Positions 9,012-17,468 of a stretch of 41,690 nt of DNA are shown here, one piece after another. A model generated the notes under the pieces. That model was not told the origin of the DNA, ran no database searches, and saw only the letters and a program-made list of their open reading frames with translations. This DNA comes from an uncultured Lachnospiraceae bacterium. Its GTDB lineage: Bacteria; Bacillota; Clostridia; Lachnospirales; Lachnospiraceae. Where the stretch lies: assembly GCA_900314085.1 (NCBI GenBank), contig OMTX01000142.1, positions 1 to 41,690 on the forward strand, read 5' to 3'. How positions within the stretch are numbered: the first letter of the stretch is position 1; every line of letters starts with the position of its first letter. The position numbers were made by a program, and so were the translations under genes.

Positions 9012-10694
9012 TCATGCCCTTAATTTTTCTTTAACAGCCTTCGCCCTCTCCTTCATCTCCGCCGCGTCGGAAAGGACGGTTTCCGTGACGTCCGCCCCGC
9101 CGATCATTCGGCCGAGCTCTTCTATGGATTCGGGCTCTGTCAAAAGGCGGACCGTGGAAAGGGTTCGTCCGTCGACGACAGCCTTTTCGATGAGCAGGTG
9201 GCTGTCTGCCATGGCAGCGATAGCCTGCAGATGGGTAATGCAGATGACCTGGGTTTTCCCTGCAATGCGGGCAATCTTTTCCGCGACGGCCTGGGCCGTT
9301 CGGCCGGAAATTCCGGTATCGATCTCGTCAAAAATATAGGTGCCGGCAGAAGATGCCCCGGCGCTTACCGCCTTGATCGCCAGCTGAATGCGCGAAAGCT
9401 CACCGCCGGAAGCGACGTCCGCCAGGGCTCGCACCGGCTCGCCCGGATTCAGGGCAATAAAAAATTCTGCCTCATCGCATCCGTTCCTCGTGCAGGAAGA
9501 AAGCCGGGTGAAGCGGGTTTCAAACTTCACGTCGAGGAAGGCGAGGTCGGAAAGCTCCTTTTTGACGGCGGCAGCATATTCGGCTCCCGCCTTCCTGCGG
9601 ACCTCCGATACCCTGTCAGCGGTTTCATTCAGAGCCTCCTCTGCTTTCTTCAGTTTCGCAGCCAATACTTTCCGCGACTCTTCCAAATCGGAGAGCGTTT
9701 CAAGCCGCTTTTTCTTTTCCTCAAGTCCGGCAAGAATCTCCTCAATCGTCCGCCCGTAGCGGCTCTTCAGGGTGTTCACGAGGTCAAGGCGGTCAGACAC
9801 TTCCCGGAAGGCCTCCTCGGAAAATTCCCCGTCATCGACGTAGGAATGGAGATCCCGGTTGAAGTCACTGAGCAGCCCCTCCGCATCGGTAAGCGTTGAG
9901 ACAAAATCCGAAAGCTTCTCGTCATAAGCGGAGACGGAAGAAAGAGCACGGAGCGCCCGTTCGACAGTCTCTGCAGCGCCGCCATCCCCATCCACGCTTT
10001 CAAGGGCTTCCGAAACCCCTTCCCGGATCTTCTCCGCATGGGAAAGCGTCCGGTACTTTTCCTCAAGCTCCGCATCTTCACCCGGCTTCAGGGATGCCTC
10101 TTTGATGGTCTCAATATCGTGTGTCAGATAGTCGATCTGCCGGGCAGCTTCCGCCGGATCGATGTCCGCCTCTTCCCACTGCTTCATGAGTTCCCGCCAG
10201 GCGTCGTAGGCGGCAGAGAGCTCTGCCTTCGGACCGGTCAGTTCCTTCCCGGCGTAGGCATCGATGAGAGCCAGGTGGTTTGCCTTTTTCAGCAGACTCT
10301 GGTGCTCCTTCTGCCCGTAGATATCGATGAGGATTTCCCCGGCCGCATGAAGCCGCGGAGCCGGAACGGATTCGCCGTTGATTTTTGCCGCTGTCCTGTC
10401 CTTTCCGATTCGCCGGGACAGGATGACCTCCCCGTCATAGGTCTCGACATCGATCTCATGAAGAGCAGCCTCTTCCTCCGGGGAAACGGAAAAGACGGCT
10501 TCCACGAAGCAGTCCTTCGACGGATCCCGGACAGCCTCACGGTCGGCCTTTGCCCCGAGAGCCAGCCCCAGTGCCCCGAGCAGAATGGACTTCCCCGCTC
10601 CAGTCTCCCCGGTCAGGACATTGAATCCGGGCCCGAAGGTGACGGACGTCTGCTCGATCAAGGCATAGTTTTCGATATGAAGTTCTTCCAGCAT
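9012..10694 (-). CDS. recN: DNA repair protein RecN
   Basis: SMC-like ATPase acting early in recombinational repair of double-strand breaks. The 560 residues match the family length. The N-terminal half-ATPase begins MLEELHIENYALIEQ with Walker A GETGAGKS at 29-36. A coiled-coil middle (about 150-390, Glu/Lys rich) follows. Then come the C-terminal signature VASGGELSRIQLAIK and the Walker B/D-loop YIFDEIDTGISG. The ATG has GGGAGGTAG upstream. It is the last gene of the nusB-to-recN block. The 104-base gap to nadK, where argR sits in many relatives, holds nested hairpins instead of a gene. Confidence 0.97.
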   Translation of the reverse strand: MLEELHIENYALIEQTSVTFGPGFNVLTGETGAGKSILLGALGLALGAKADREAVRDPSKDCFVEAVFSVSPEEEAALHEIDVETYDGEVILSRRIGKDRTAAKINGESVPAPRLHAAGEILIDIYGQKEHQSLLKKANHLALIDAYAGKELTGPKAELSAAYDAWRELMKQWEEADIDPAEAARQIDYLTHDIETIKEASLKPGEDAELEEKYRTLSHAEKIREGVSEALESVDGDGGAAETVERALRALSSVSAYDEKLSDFVSTLTDAEGLLSDFNRDLHSYVDDGEFSEEAFREVSDRLDLVNTLKSRYGRTIEEILAGLEEKKKRLETLSDLEESRKVLAAKLKKAEEALNETADRVSEVRRKAGAEYAAAVKKELSDLAFLDVKFETRFTRLSSCTRNGCDEAEFFIALNPGEPVRALADVASGGELSRIQLAIKAVSAGASSAGTYIFDEIDTGISGRTAQAVAEKIARIAGKTQVICITHLQAIAAMADSHLLIEKAVVDGRTLSTVRLLTEPESIEELGRMIGGADVTETVLSDAAEMKERAKAVKEKLRA

Positions 10695-10719
10695 GTATTG
10701 CTTCTACCTCCCGTAATGA

Positions 10720-10789
10720 ATCCGGCAGCAGGATTGTACAGCCTGTGCGGCCGCGCACATATCCTTTCCCTGTAAAACACCTGCCGGAT
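10720..10789 (-). other. Nested hairpins between nadK and recN
   Basis: Outer arms ATCCGGCAG (10720-10728) and CTGCCGGAT (10781-10789) pair perfectly over 9 bases. Within the loop, 10744-10749 and 10754-10759 form a second stem with a 4-base loop. There is no T-run, so it is not an ordinary terminator. It could be an RNA processing or attenuation structure before recN. Confidence 0.45.
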
Positions 10790-10798
10790 ATACGGAAA

Positions 10799-11644
10799 CT
10801 ACAGTCCCGATTCGGACTTCAGCTTCCGCCCGATGCGGTCGAGAAAGTTCATGTCGGAAAGGCGGACAATGCGGGCCTTGGCCGCGCATTTCCTCACGCT
10901 GACACGGTCGCCGGGAAGAAACTCCTCAATGGAATTTCCGTCGTAGGAAACGATGGCTGCCTCCCGTGTATGCGTCCGCCGGCGGACGATCTCGACTGCA
11001 ATTTCATCTGTGCTTGCGAGAATAATGCTTCTGGAAATCAGGGTATGGGGGTTGATCGGCGTCATTACAATGAGCTCAATCAGCGGGTCGACAATGGGCC
11101 CGTTGGCGGAAAGATTGTATGCGGTTGAGCCCGTGGGGGTGGAAAAAATGACGCCGTCGCCATTGAACCGGTACAGAACGGTTCCGTTGACATAGACTGT
11201 GATCGAAATGACCTGGGCGGGATTCTCGGACGAAATGACGATGTCGTTCAACGCCGCTACCCGCTTGGAATTGGATTCGAGTCCGCCTTCAAGAAGCATC
11301 CTCTCTTCGATATCATAATTCCCGGCGACAAGACTGTCAATAGCGTCGAATACGGTCTCCGAGTCGAGGTCGCAGAGGTAGCCGAGGTGGCCGGTGTTGA
11401 TGCCGAGCAGGGGAACGCCGGTACCGAAAGTCCGTCGGGTGGCCCGGATCAGGGCCCCGTCCCCGCCGACCGTCAGGATGCAGTCCGTTCCTTCAGGAAC
11501 GGGAAGGGGATCGTCGTTTCCCCGGGGCGGCTCTATGGCGATGCAGGCCTTGCCGCCCTTCAGTTCGATTTCCGACGCCATGCGGCGCGCCAGCCCCATA
11601 TTTTTTTCTTTCTCGTCTTTTGTAATGATCAGAAAGCTTTTCAT
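10799..11644 (-). CDS. nadK: NAD kinase
   Basis: Phosphorylates NAD to NADP using ATP or polyphosphate, in the cytoplasm. The 281-residue protein starts MKSFLIITKDE and carries the diagnostic GGDG at 60-63 (LTVGGDGALIRA). LGINTGHLGYL follows, then a later NDIVISS and the glycine-rich GVIFSTPTGSTAYNLSANG. The ATG at 11644 is chosen because GAGGA lies upstream. The open frame continues 9 codons further back, to a Met without a ribosome site and overlapping tlyA. tlyA ends 23 bases before this start. The tlyA-nadK-recN order is typical of Firmicutes. Confidence 0.96.
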   Translation of the reverse strand: MKSFLIITKDEKEKNMGLARRMASEIELKGGKACIAIEPPRGNDDPLPVPEGTDCILTVGGDGALIRATRRTFGTGVPLLGINTGHLGYLCDLDSETVFDAIDSLVAGNYDIEERMLLEGGLESNSKRVAALNDIVISSENPAQVISITVYVNGTVLYRFNGDGVIFSTPTGSTAYNLSANGPIVDPLIELIVMTPINPHTLISRSIILASTDEIAVEIVRRRTHTREAAIVSYDGNSIEEFLPGDRVSVRKCAAKARIVRLSDMNFLDRIGRKLKSESGL

Positions 11645-11667
11645 ACTGCGGTTCCTCGTGCACGCGC

Positions 11668-12594
11668 TCACCGGTCCAGTTCCCTGTGAGCCTCTTCTAC
11701 CACCTCATGAATACTGTTTAAAAGCCTGTCTCCTCCTGGCAGAGCGTCTTCCGCCTCAGTCTCCGAAAGCGCATTTGCAGCTGTTTCTTCCTGGATCCCT
11801 GCTTCGTTTCCTGCCAGCTCCCCGTCCTTCTTCGGAACGGGAACCGGCGATATTCCCTCCCGGTCTTTCCTGAGCCAGATGAGATACTCGATATTGCCCT
11901 CCGGTCCCTTGACGGGCGAGTAGGTAAGTCCGAGCGGGGTAAAGCCTATGATTCGCACATCGCGCACGACACTTGCAATGACATCTTCGTGGACAGCCGG
12001 ATCCCGGACAACCCCCTTCTTTCCTACCCGGTCTTTTCCCGCTTCAAACTGGGGCTTGATGAGGCAGACCATTTGCCCGCCCTTTTTCAGGAGATTATAG
12101 GCGGCCGGCAGAACCTTGGAAAGCGAAATGAAAGAGACATCGCAGGAAGCAAAGTCGAGGGGTTCCCCGATGTCTTCCGGTGTGAGATAGCGGACATTCG
12201 TTTTTTCCATGACAACGACGCGGGGATCCGTACGCAGGGACCAGGCAAACTGCCCGTAGCCGACATCGACGGAATAGACCTTCGCCGCGCCGCTTTGCAG
12301 CATACAGTCCGTGAAGCCGCCGGTGGAAGCCCCGATATCCATGCAGACTGTCCCGGTGAGGTCAAGCGGAAAGGTCTTCATCGCCTTCTCGAGCTTATAG
12401 CCCCCGCGGGAGACGTAGGGCATGTCCTCCCCCTTCACGGTGATCTCACTGTCTTCCGCAAAGGTCATGCCGGCCTTGTCTTCCCGCTGCCCGTCAACAA
12501 AGACCTTCCCTTCCATAATGAGGCGTTTGGCCCGCTCGCGGGATGGAGCAAGATTTCTCTCCGTTACCAGAATATCAAGTCGTTTTTTTGCCAT
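11668..12594 (-). CDS. tlyA: TlyA-family rRNA 2'-O-methyltransferase with extended C-terminus
   Basis: Predicted S-adenosylmethionine-dependent methyltransferase that modifies ribose 2'-OH on rRNA; the family is also annotated as hemolysin A. An S4 RNA-binding domain covers about 5-65 (LDILVTERNLAPSRERAKRLI). An FtsJ-like methyltransferase follows, with DIGASTGGFTDCML as the SAM-binding motif and SCDVSFISLSKVLP and LIKPQFEAG downstream. The family usually ends near 270 residues, but here an acidic, low-complexity tail runs from about 252 to 308. GGAGTACG precedes the ATG. The gene lies between dxs and nadK in the conserved block. Confidence 0.94.
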   Translation of the reverse strand: MAKKRLDILVTERNLAPSRERAKRLIMEGKVFVDGQREDKAGMTFAEDSEITVKGEDMPYVSRGGYKLEKAMKTFPLDLTGTVCMDIGASTGGFTDCMLQSGAAKVYSVDVGYGQFAWSLRTDPRVVVMEKTNVRYLTPEDIGEPLDFASCDVSFISLSKVLPAAYNLLKKGGQMVCLIKPQFEAGKDRVGKKGVVRDPAVHEDVIASVVRDVRIIGFTPLGLTYSPVKGPEGNIEYLIWLRKDREGISPVPVPKKDGELAGNEAGIQEETAANALSETEAEDALPGGDRLLNSIHEVVEEAHRELDR

Positions 12595-12642
12595 CGTACT
12601 CCAAAAATAATCCTGCCCGTGCGAAACGCTGCCGCACAGGCC

Positions 12643-14508
12643 TTACACCTTTTCCCTCCACAGGTCCTCTGCAGCTTTCGCTATGCCCGCCGCATCGAGC
12701 CCATACTTCCCGTAGAGGGTTCCGCAGTCCCCCTGGGGAACGAATTCATCCGGATACCCCAGGCTCTTCACCTTCCCTGAATAGCCCTCCGTATAGAGAT
12801 ATTTGAGGACAGAAGCTCCGAAGCCCCCGTGCAGGATGCCGTCTTCCACGGTGAGAAAGGCATCGTATTTTTGAGACGCCTCTTTCAGAAAAGCCGTATC
12901 AATGGGCTTTGCAAAGCGGGCATTGACGAGTGCCGGATGAAAGCCCCGCTCTGCAAGAATTTCCATGGCATCCCCCGCATGCTTTACCATAGCTCCAAGA
13001 GCCAGGATACAGACCTTTTCACCGGGGATGAGTTCCTCGCATTTTCCGATCTGAATCCGGGCCCGGCTGCCCTCGAAATCCGTGCAGACACTGCCGCGGG
13101 GGTAGCGAATGGCAATGGGATGGCCGTAAGAAAGGGCTGCCTTTACCATGTCGGAAAGCTCCCACTTGTTCTTCGGGGCGCAGACGACCATATTCGGAAT
13201 CGTCGAAAGAAAGGCGATGTCAAAAACACCCTGATGGGTAGGCCCGTCGCGGCCGACGATGCCGGCCCGGTCTACGCACAAGACAACAGGCAGATCCTGA
13301 AGGCAGACGTCGTGCAGGATCTGGTCGTATGCCCTCTGCAGGAAGGACGAATAGATGGCAACGACAGGCTTCCGCCCCTCTGCCGCAAGCCCTGCCGCAA
13401 AGGTCACGGCATATTCCTCCGCAATGCCTACGTCAAAGAAGCGTTCGGGGAATCGGTTGTGGAAACGCTTGAGCCCTGTCCCGTCCATCATGGCGGCAGT
13501 CACGGCACAGACGGCTTCGTCCCTCTCTCCGGCCTTCAGCATGACGGTGGAAAAAATATCGGAATAGGAGACATCCTTGTGATTTAAAGGGAGTCCGCTT
13601 TCAATTTCAAAGGGCTCCGCCCCGTGAAAACGCGAAGGGTGCCGTTCTGCAGGCGCATAGCCCCTGCCCTTCTTCGTCACCACATGGACGAGGACAGGGC
13701 CCTCAAAGCGGGCCGCCTGGCGGAAGACATCTTCCATCTCGGGAATATTGTGCCCGTCGACCGGTCCCAGATACATGATTCCGAGCTCTTCAAAAGCCAT
13801 TCCCGGAATGACGAGCTGCTTGATGCCGGACTTCGTCCGCCGGATCTTCGAAACGAGCTTGTCGCCGACGACCGGGATCCTCTCCAGGGATGTCTGGACA
13901 TTTTCCTTGAGGCCGGTATAGCCGGGGGAGGTGCGGAGGTGGGACAACTGGATAGCCATGCCGCCGACGTTTTCCGAAATCGACATATTATTATCATTCA
14001 GAATAATAATAAAATTCGTTTTCAGCGCTCCTGCGTTGTTCAGGCCCTCATAGGCCATACCGCCCGTCAGCGCCCCGTCTCCGATGACAGAAACGACGTG
14101 GTAGGTATCCCCGGCAAGATCCCTGGCCTTCACCATACCGATTCCTGCAGCAAGAGACGTTGAGGCGTGGCCGGTTCCGAAGGCGTCCGCTTCTGATTCG
14201 GTCCGCTTGGGAAAGCCTGAAAGGCCGTCATAGTCACGGAGGGTGTCAAAGGCTTCTTTCCGTCCCGTCAGAATCTTGTGGGTGTAGGCCTGGTGCCCGA
14301 CGTCCCAGATGATCTTGTCGTCAGGTAAGTCAAATACCCGGTGAAGGGCAATCGTCAGCTCCACCGTTCCCAGGGAAGAAGCCAGATGGCCGCCCTTTTT
14401 CGAAAGCGTTCGGATGAGGAAATCCCGGATTTCCCCGGAAAGGGCCGGAAGGTCGCTCTCTGCGATTTTTTTTATATCGCCGGTTTTTTCTATGCGTTCA
14501 AGTATCAT
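12643..14508 (-). CDS. dxs: 1-deoxy-D-xylulose-5-phosphate synthase
   Basis: Thiamine-diphosphate enzyme that condenses pyruvate and glyceraldehyde-3-phosphate, the first step of the MEP isoprenoid pathway. The 621-residue protein begins MILERIEKTGDIKKI, as the family does. It shows DVGHQAYTHKIL, GTGHASTSLAAG, the thiamine-binding GDGALTGG...LNDNNMSIS segment, and the transketolase C-terminal half with AGIVGRDGPTHQGVFD. The frame stays open 19 codons further upstream (MFCYISLS), but this does not match the family, so 14508 is used. The ribosome site is weak (GGAAAG at 12 bases). ispA, which commonly lies between xseB and dxs, is missing; the 75-base gap holds no gene. Confidence 0.97.
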   Translation of the reverse strand: MILERIEKTGDIKKIAESDLPALSGEIRDFLIRTLSKKGGHLASSLGTVELTIALHRVFDLPDDKIIWDVGHQAYTHKILTGRKEAFDTLRDYDGLSGFPKRTESEADAFGTGHASTSLAAGIGMVKARDLAGDTYHVVSVIGDGALTGGMAYEGLNNAGALKTNFIIILNDNNMSISENVGGMAIQLSHLRTSPGYTGLKENVQTSLERIPVVGDKLVSKIRRTKSGIKQLVIPGMAFEELGIMYLGPVDGHNIPEMEDVFRQAARFEGPVLVHVVTKKGRGYAPAERHPSRFHGAEPFEIESGLPLNHKDVSYSDIFSTVMLKAGERDEAVCAVTAAMMDGTGLKRFHNRFPERFFDVGIAEEYAVTFAAGLAAEGRKPVVAIYSSFLQRAYDQILHDVCLQDLPVVLCVDRAGIVGRDGPTHQGVFDIAFLSTIPNMVVCAPKNKWELSDMVKAALSYGHPIAIRYPRGSVCTDFEGSRARIQIGKCEELIPGEKVCILALGAMVKHAGDAMEILAERGFHPALVNARFAKPIDTAFLKEASQKYDAFLTVEDGILHGGFGASVLKYLYTEGYSGKVKSLGYPDEFVPQGDCGTLYGKYGLDAAGIAKAAEDLWREKV

Positions 14509-14583
14509 ATCCGAAGGTCTTTCCCGAAACAGGCGCCTGCGGGAAAGAGATATATAGCAAAACAATCCGTATCAGCGGAAATG

Positions 14584-14919
14584 TCACACCAGCTCGTCGT
14601 CCCCGTAAACACCGTGTCCGTCGCCGCCGTATCCGTTCCCGTCCGATCCGCTTCCCCGGGGCGGGGTGAAAGGAGCTGTAGAGCCGTCCCCTTTCAGGAT
14701 GCGGACCTTCTCTTCCACGGATTCCACCTTGCCGGTGACATAGGAAAGCAAGGCTGTTCCCTTCTGATAGAGGGCAAACGTCTCCTCAAGCGGCAGGGCA
14801 GGATCCTGCATTTTCGCTGTAATGTCGTCGAGCTCCTTCAGACCGTCCTCAATGGAAAGGTCTGAAAAATCGTATACCGTTTCCTGTTCTTCTCCGTTTT
14901 TCTTCTTTGCCGTTGCCAT
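14584..14919 (-). CDS. xseB: Exodeoxyribonuclease VII small subunit
   Basis: Small subunit that binds XseA to form exonuclease VII. The helical core (about 18-75: LSIEDGLKELDDITAKMQDPALPLEETFALYQKG) is typical. The total of 111 residues exceeds the usual 70-80 because of a Gly/Asp-rich tail (SGSDGNGYGGDGHG) of unknown use. ATG 14919 has GAGGAGAAAACAA upstream; a TTG five codons earlier overlaps that site and is rejected. Confidence 0.92.
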   Translation of the reverse strand: MATAKKKNGEEQETVYDFSDLSIEDGLKELDDITAKMQDPALPLEETFALYQKGTALLSYVTGKVESVEEKVRILKGDGSTAPFTPPRGSGSDGNGYGGDGHGVYGDDELV

Positions 14920-15022
14920 TTGTTTTCTCCTCAAATACAGTCCTTTGAACTTCTATATTCCTTCATCCCACCACCGGCATCCTGATTGCGAAAGAGCTGA
15001 TTTCCCTGAAAGTTTCCTGATG

Positions 15023-16438
15023 TCAGGACTTTTCATCTCCGGAATGCGTCTCCAGGACCTCAGCCTTTGCCTCCCCGTCTGCAAAGCGGATGGAAAGCAC
15101 ATCTCCCGCCGAAAGGGAAGCTGCTTCTTTCACATTGTGCCCGTCCGCATCCGATATATAGGAGTAGCCGGCAGCCAGCGTCCGGAGCGGCGAAAGGCCG
15201 TCGAGTACAGCCGCAGCCTTTGCAATATCCGCCTTCCTGCTCAGAAGCTTCTTTTCCATGAGTTCGCCCGGACTCTTCGTCCGCATTCTGACGGCCACCA
15301 GAGTTCGCGTCAGGCAGGACTCCATGGCAGAGTCAAAGGAAGCGCGGCGGGGGAAACCCTGCTTCAGGGCGGAAAGGCGGCGGCTCATGGTCTCGTCAAG
15401 CAATGCCTTCTCCGGCAGGGCCTTTTTTGCTGCTGCCATCTTCCGATTCATCGCAAGATCCAGCGAATCCGTCTTGTCAGAAAGGCGCTGGACCAGCTCC
15501 CGCACCCGGGCTTCCGGTGACAGGCGGGCCAGCATCCCTGTGTCCCGCTCCATTTCCCGATGGATGCGCTCGGTCTTCAGATACATGGCGTGATTCATAC
15601 GGTCTGAAAGACCTTTTCTATTATTTTCAAATTCACTGTAGGAAAATACGGCAAGCTCCGCGGCTGCTGTCGGCGTCGAAGCTCTGGCGTCCGCAACAAA
15701 GTCAGACAGGGCGAAGTCCGTCTCGTGCCCGACTGCGGAAATGATTGGTGTTTTGGAAGCGAAAATCTGCCGGGCAACGATTTCCTCATTGAATGGCCAC
15801 AAATCCTCGAGAGAGCCGCCGCCGCGGCCGACGATCAATGTGTCAAAGCCGAGAGCGTCCATCCGAGCGATGGCCTCGGCAATCTCTTCCGCAGCCCCCT
15901 CTCCCTGCACTTTCACAGGAAAGAGAGTAATGGAGACATGGGGATTCCTGCGCTTCGCATTCTTGATGATGTCTTCTATGACGGCTCCCGTAGGTGAAGT
16001 GACGACGCCGATGTTCTGTCCGAAAGGGGGAATGGGCTGCTTGTAGGCAGGGTCGAACATTCCCTCTTCTTCGAGTTTTTTCTTCAGTTCCTCATAGCGG
16101 ATATAGAGGTCACCGGTCCCCGCCCTCTCGATGCGCCGGGCATAGAGCTGATATTTCCCGCCCTCCTCATAGACGCCGACAGAACCGGTGACGACGACCT
16201 TGTCGCCGGCCTGCATCTTGAACTTAAGGCCGCTCGTGACAGACGACCGGAACATCACGGCAGGAAGGACGGACTTTTCATCCTTGATGGAAAAATAGAT
16301 GTGGCCGGACCTGTGATAGGTCAGGTTCGAAACCTCTCCCGATACGGCAATGGAAGAAAACAGGTCTTCGTCGGCAAACATGGAGGCAATGATCCGGTTG
16401 ACGGCAGATACACTGTATACTTTTTTCTCTTCAGGCAT
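15023..16438 (-). CDS. xseA: Exodeoxyribonuclease VII large subunit
   Basis: Catalytic subunit of exonuclease VII, which degrades single-stranded DNA from both ends. An OB-fold domain (about 1-105) with GHIYFSIKDEKS precedes the catalytic domain. That domain carries GVVTSPTGAVIEDI, FDTLIVGRGGGSLEDLWPFN and ISAVGHETDFALSDFVADARASTPTAAAE. A helical/coiled region and a small C-terminal domain follow. The 471 residues are near family length. GGAGAG lies 8-9 bases before the ATG. nusB ends 13 bases upstream, so co-transcription is expected. The 103-base gap to xseB holds no gene that I can see. Confidence 0.97.
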   Translation of the reverse strand: MPEEKKVYSVSAVNRIIASMFADEDLFSSIAVSGEVSNLTYHRSGHIYFSIKDEKSVLPAVMFRSSVTSGLKFKMQAGDKVVVTGSVGVYEEGGKYQLYARRIERAGTGDLYIRYEELKKKLEEEGMFDPAYKQPIPPFGQNIGVVTSPTGAVIEDIIKNAKRRNPHVSITLFPVKVQGEGAAEEIAEAIARMDALGFDTLIVGRGGGSLEDLWPFNEEIVARQIFASKTPIISAVGHETDFALSDFVADARASTPTAAAELAVFSYSEFENNRKGLSDRMNHAMYLKTERIHREMERDTGMLARLSPEARVRELVQRLSDKTDSLDLAMNRKMAAAKKALPEKALLDETMSRRLSALKQGFPRRASFDSAMESCLTRTLVAVRMRTKSPGELMEKKLLSRKADIAKAAAVLDGLSPLRTLAAGYSYISDADGHNVKEAASLSAGDVLSIRFADGEAKAEVLETHSGDEKS

Positions 16439-16451
16439 AGGCAGGTCTCTC

Positions 16452-16844
16452 CTAAACCAGACGGGCCAGCACCCCGTTTACAAAGGAGCCCGAGTTTTCG
16501 TCCCCGTACTTCTTTGCAATGTCAACGGCTTCATTGATGGCAATGCCGGCATCGAGCCCCTCCTCCTGCATCTCGTAGAGGGCAAGGCGAATGGCCGCAA
16601 GGTCCGTCTTCGGCATGCGGGAGGTCTTCCAACCCGATGTCTTTTCATTGATGGCGGCATCGAGCTCTGCCTTCTTTTCAATGATACTGTCTGCCCGGCC
16701 TTCGATTTCTTTTTTCTCGTCATCCGTCATTTCATCGAGGCCGGAGAGAAACGTAGCCGCCTGCTCTTCCGCTTCCTTTCCGGAATAGAAGTCCGACATA
16801 TAGACGATTTTGAATACTGCCTCGCGAATTTCCCGTCGTGTCAT
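16452..16844 (-). CDS. nusB: Transcription antitermination factor NusB
   Basis: RNA-binding factor that works with NusE (S10) at boxA sites in rRNA antitermination. The 130-residue all-helical protein begins MTRREIREAVFKIVY. It ends with the conserved AINEAVDIAKKYGDENSGSFVNGVLARL. The ATG at 16844 has AGGAGAAATCACT upstream. The frame runs 34 codons further back through non-conserved sequence, which is not used. A possible -10 (TATATT) lies in the 100-base gap to the asp23 terminator, so nusB likely heads the nusB-recN transcript. Confidence 0.95.
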   Translation of the reverse strand: MTRREIREAVFKIVYMSDFYSGKEAEEQAATFLSGLDEMTDDEKKEIEGRADSIIEKKAELDAAINEKTSGWKTSRMPKTDLAAIRLALYEMQEEGLDAGIAINEAVDIAKKYGDENSGSFVNGVLARLV

Positions 16845-16943
16845 AGTGATTTCTCCTGAGAATAATATAGTGCGCCAAATCGCCTGTTTTTGAGCAGGTA
16901 TGCAGAGCACGCCCCCACATAAGCTGACGAAAGTAGCCGCCTG

Positions 16944-16978
16944 CAAAAAAAGGCGCCGTAGGAAAAACCTGCGGCACC
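16944..16978 (-). terminator. Terminator after asp23
   Basis: The 11-base arms (16968-16978 and 16952-16962, one mismatch and one wobble) enclose a 5-base loop. Minus-strand T7 follows (complement of 16945-16951). It separates asp23 from nusB. Confidence 0.85.
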
Positions 16979-17035
16979 CTCAAGCGTTTGCTAAATCCAC
17001 TGCAGCAGGACGTTTTGCGCTGCCCTCTGCTGTGT

Positions 17036-17404
17036 TCAATGATTTCCAGGTACTGCTACGGAAGCAATTTTGATGTCCACGTGGGACACCTTGATGCCGG
17101 TCATATTCTCGATTGAGGAACCGACCTTTGTCTGGACATTCGCCGTGACCTCGGGAATGCCGTAGCCATAGGCAATCTCCAGCGCCAGCCGGATCGTAAT
17201 GGAGTCATCCGGATGGGAGATGATTTTGATAGCCCGGGACAGGCGGGCTGCCGACAGCTTTTCGATGTCTCCGTTCACAATGCCGCCGGCCAGGCACGAA
17301 ACTCCCTCGACCTCCGTCGCGGAAAGTCCGGCGATGACAGCAACGACGTCCGCGGAAATGAAGACGCCTTCCTTGACTTCAAAGCTACTCTTTTCGTTTG
17401 CCAT
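17036..17404 (-). CDS. Asp23/Gls24 family envelope-stress protein
   Basis: A 122-residue YqhY/Asp23-type protein. The family pattern is present: an early strand (EVKEGVFISADVVAVIAGLSATEVEGVSCLAG), a middle section with a DSITIRLALEIAYGYGIPEV segment, and a C-terminal VKVSHVDIKIAS-like strand. In related Firmicutes the gene sits immediately upstream of nusB, and its product has been linked to the envelope and to lipid synthesis control. GGAGGGTTTGTC precedes the ATG, with TATAAT about 30 bases upstream. It is followed by a terminator, so it may be largely monocistronic. Confidence 0.92.
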   Translation of the reverse strand: MANEKSSFEVKEGVFISADVVAVIAGLSATEVEGVSCLAGGIVNGDIEKLSAARLSRAIKIISHPDDSITIRLALEIAYGYGIPEVTANVQTKVGSSIENMTGIKVSHVDIKIASVAVPGNH

Positions 17405-17434
17405 GACAAACCCTCCATGAAAATCTATAGGGCA

Positions 17435-17440
17435 ATTATA
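17435..17440 (-). promoter_or_regulatory. -10 box for asp23
   Basis: A perfect minus-strand TATAAT lies 30 bases upstream of the asp23 start. No convincing -35 hexamer is seen at the right distance, and the upstream sequence is a T/C-rich run. Confidence 0.4.
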
Positions 17441-17468
17441 GCAAAAGAGGGGAAAAAGGGAAAGAGAT

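Noticed and set aside
14509..14565. 19-codon extension of Dxs
   Set aside because: The family begins at the internal Met, and the extension lacks similarity. The ribosome site at 14508 is weak, so this remains somewhat open.
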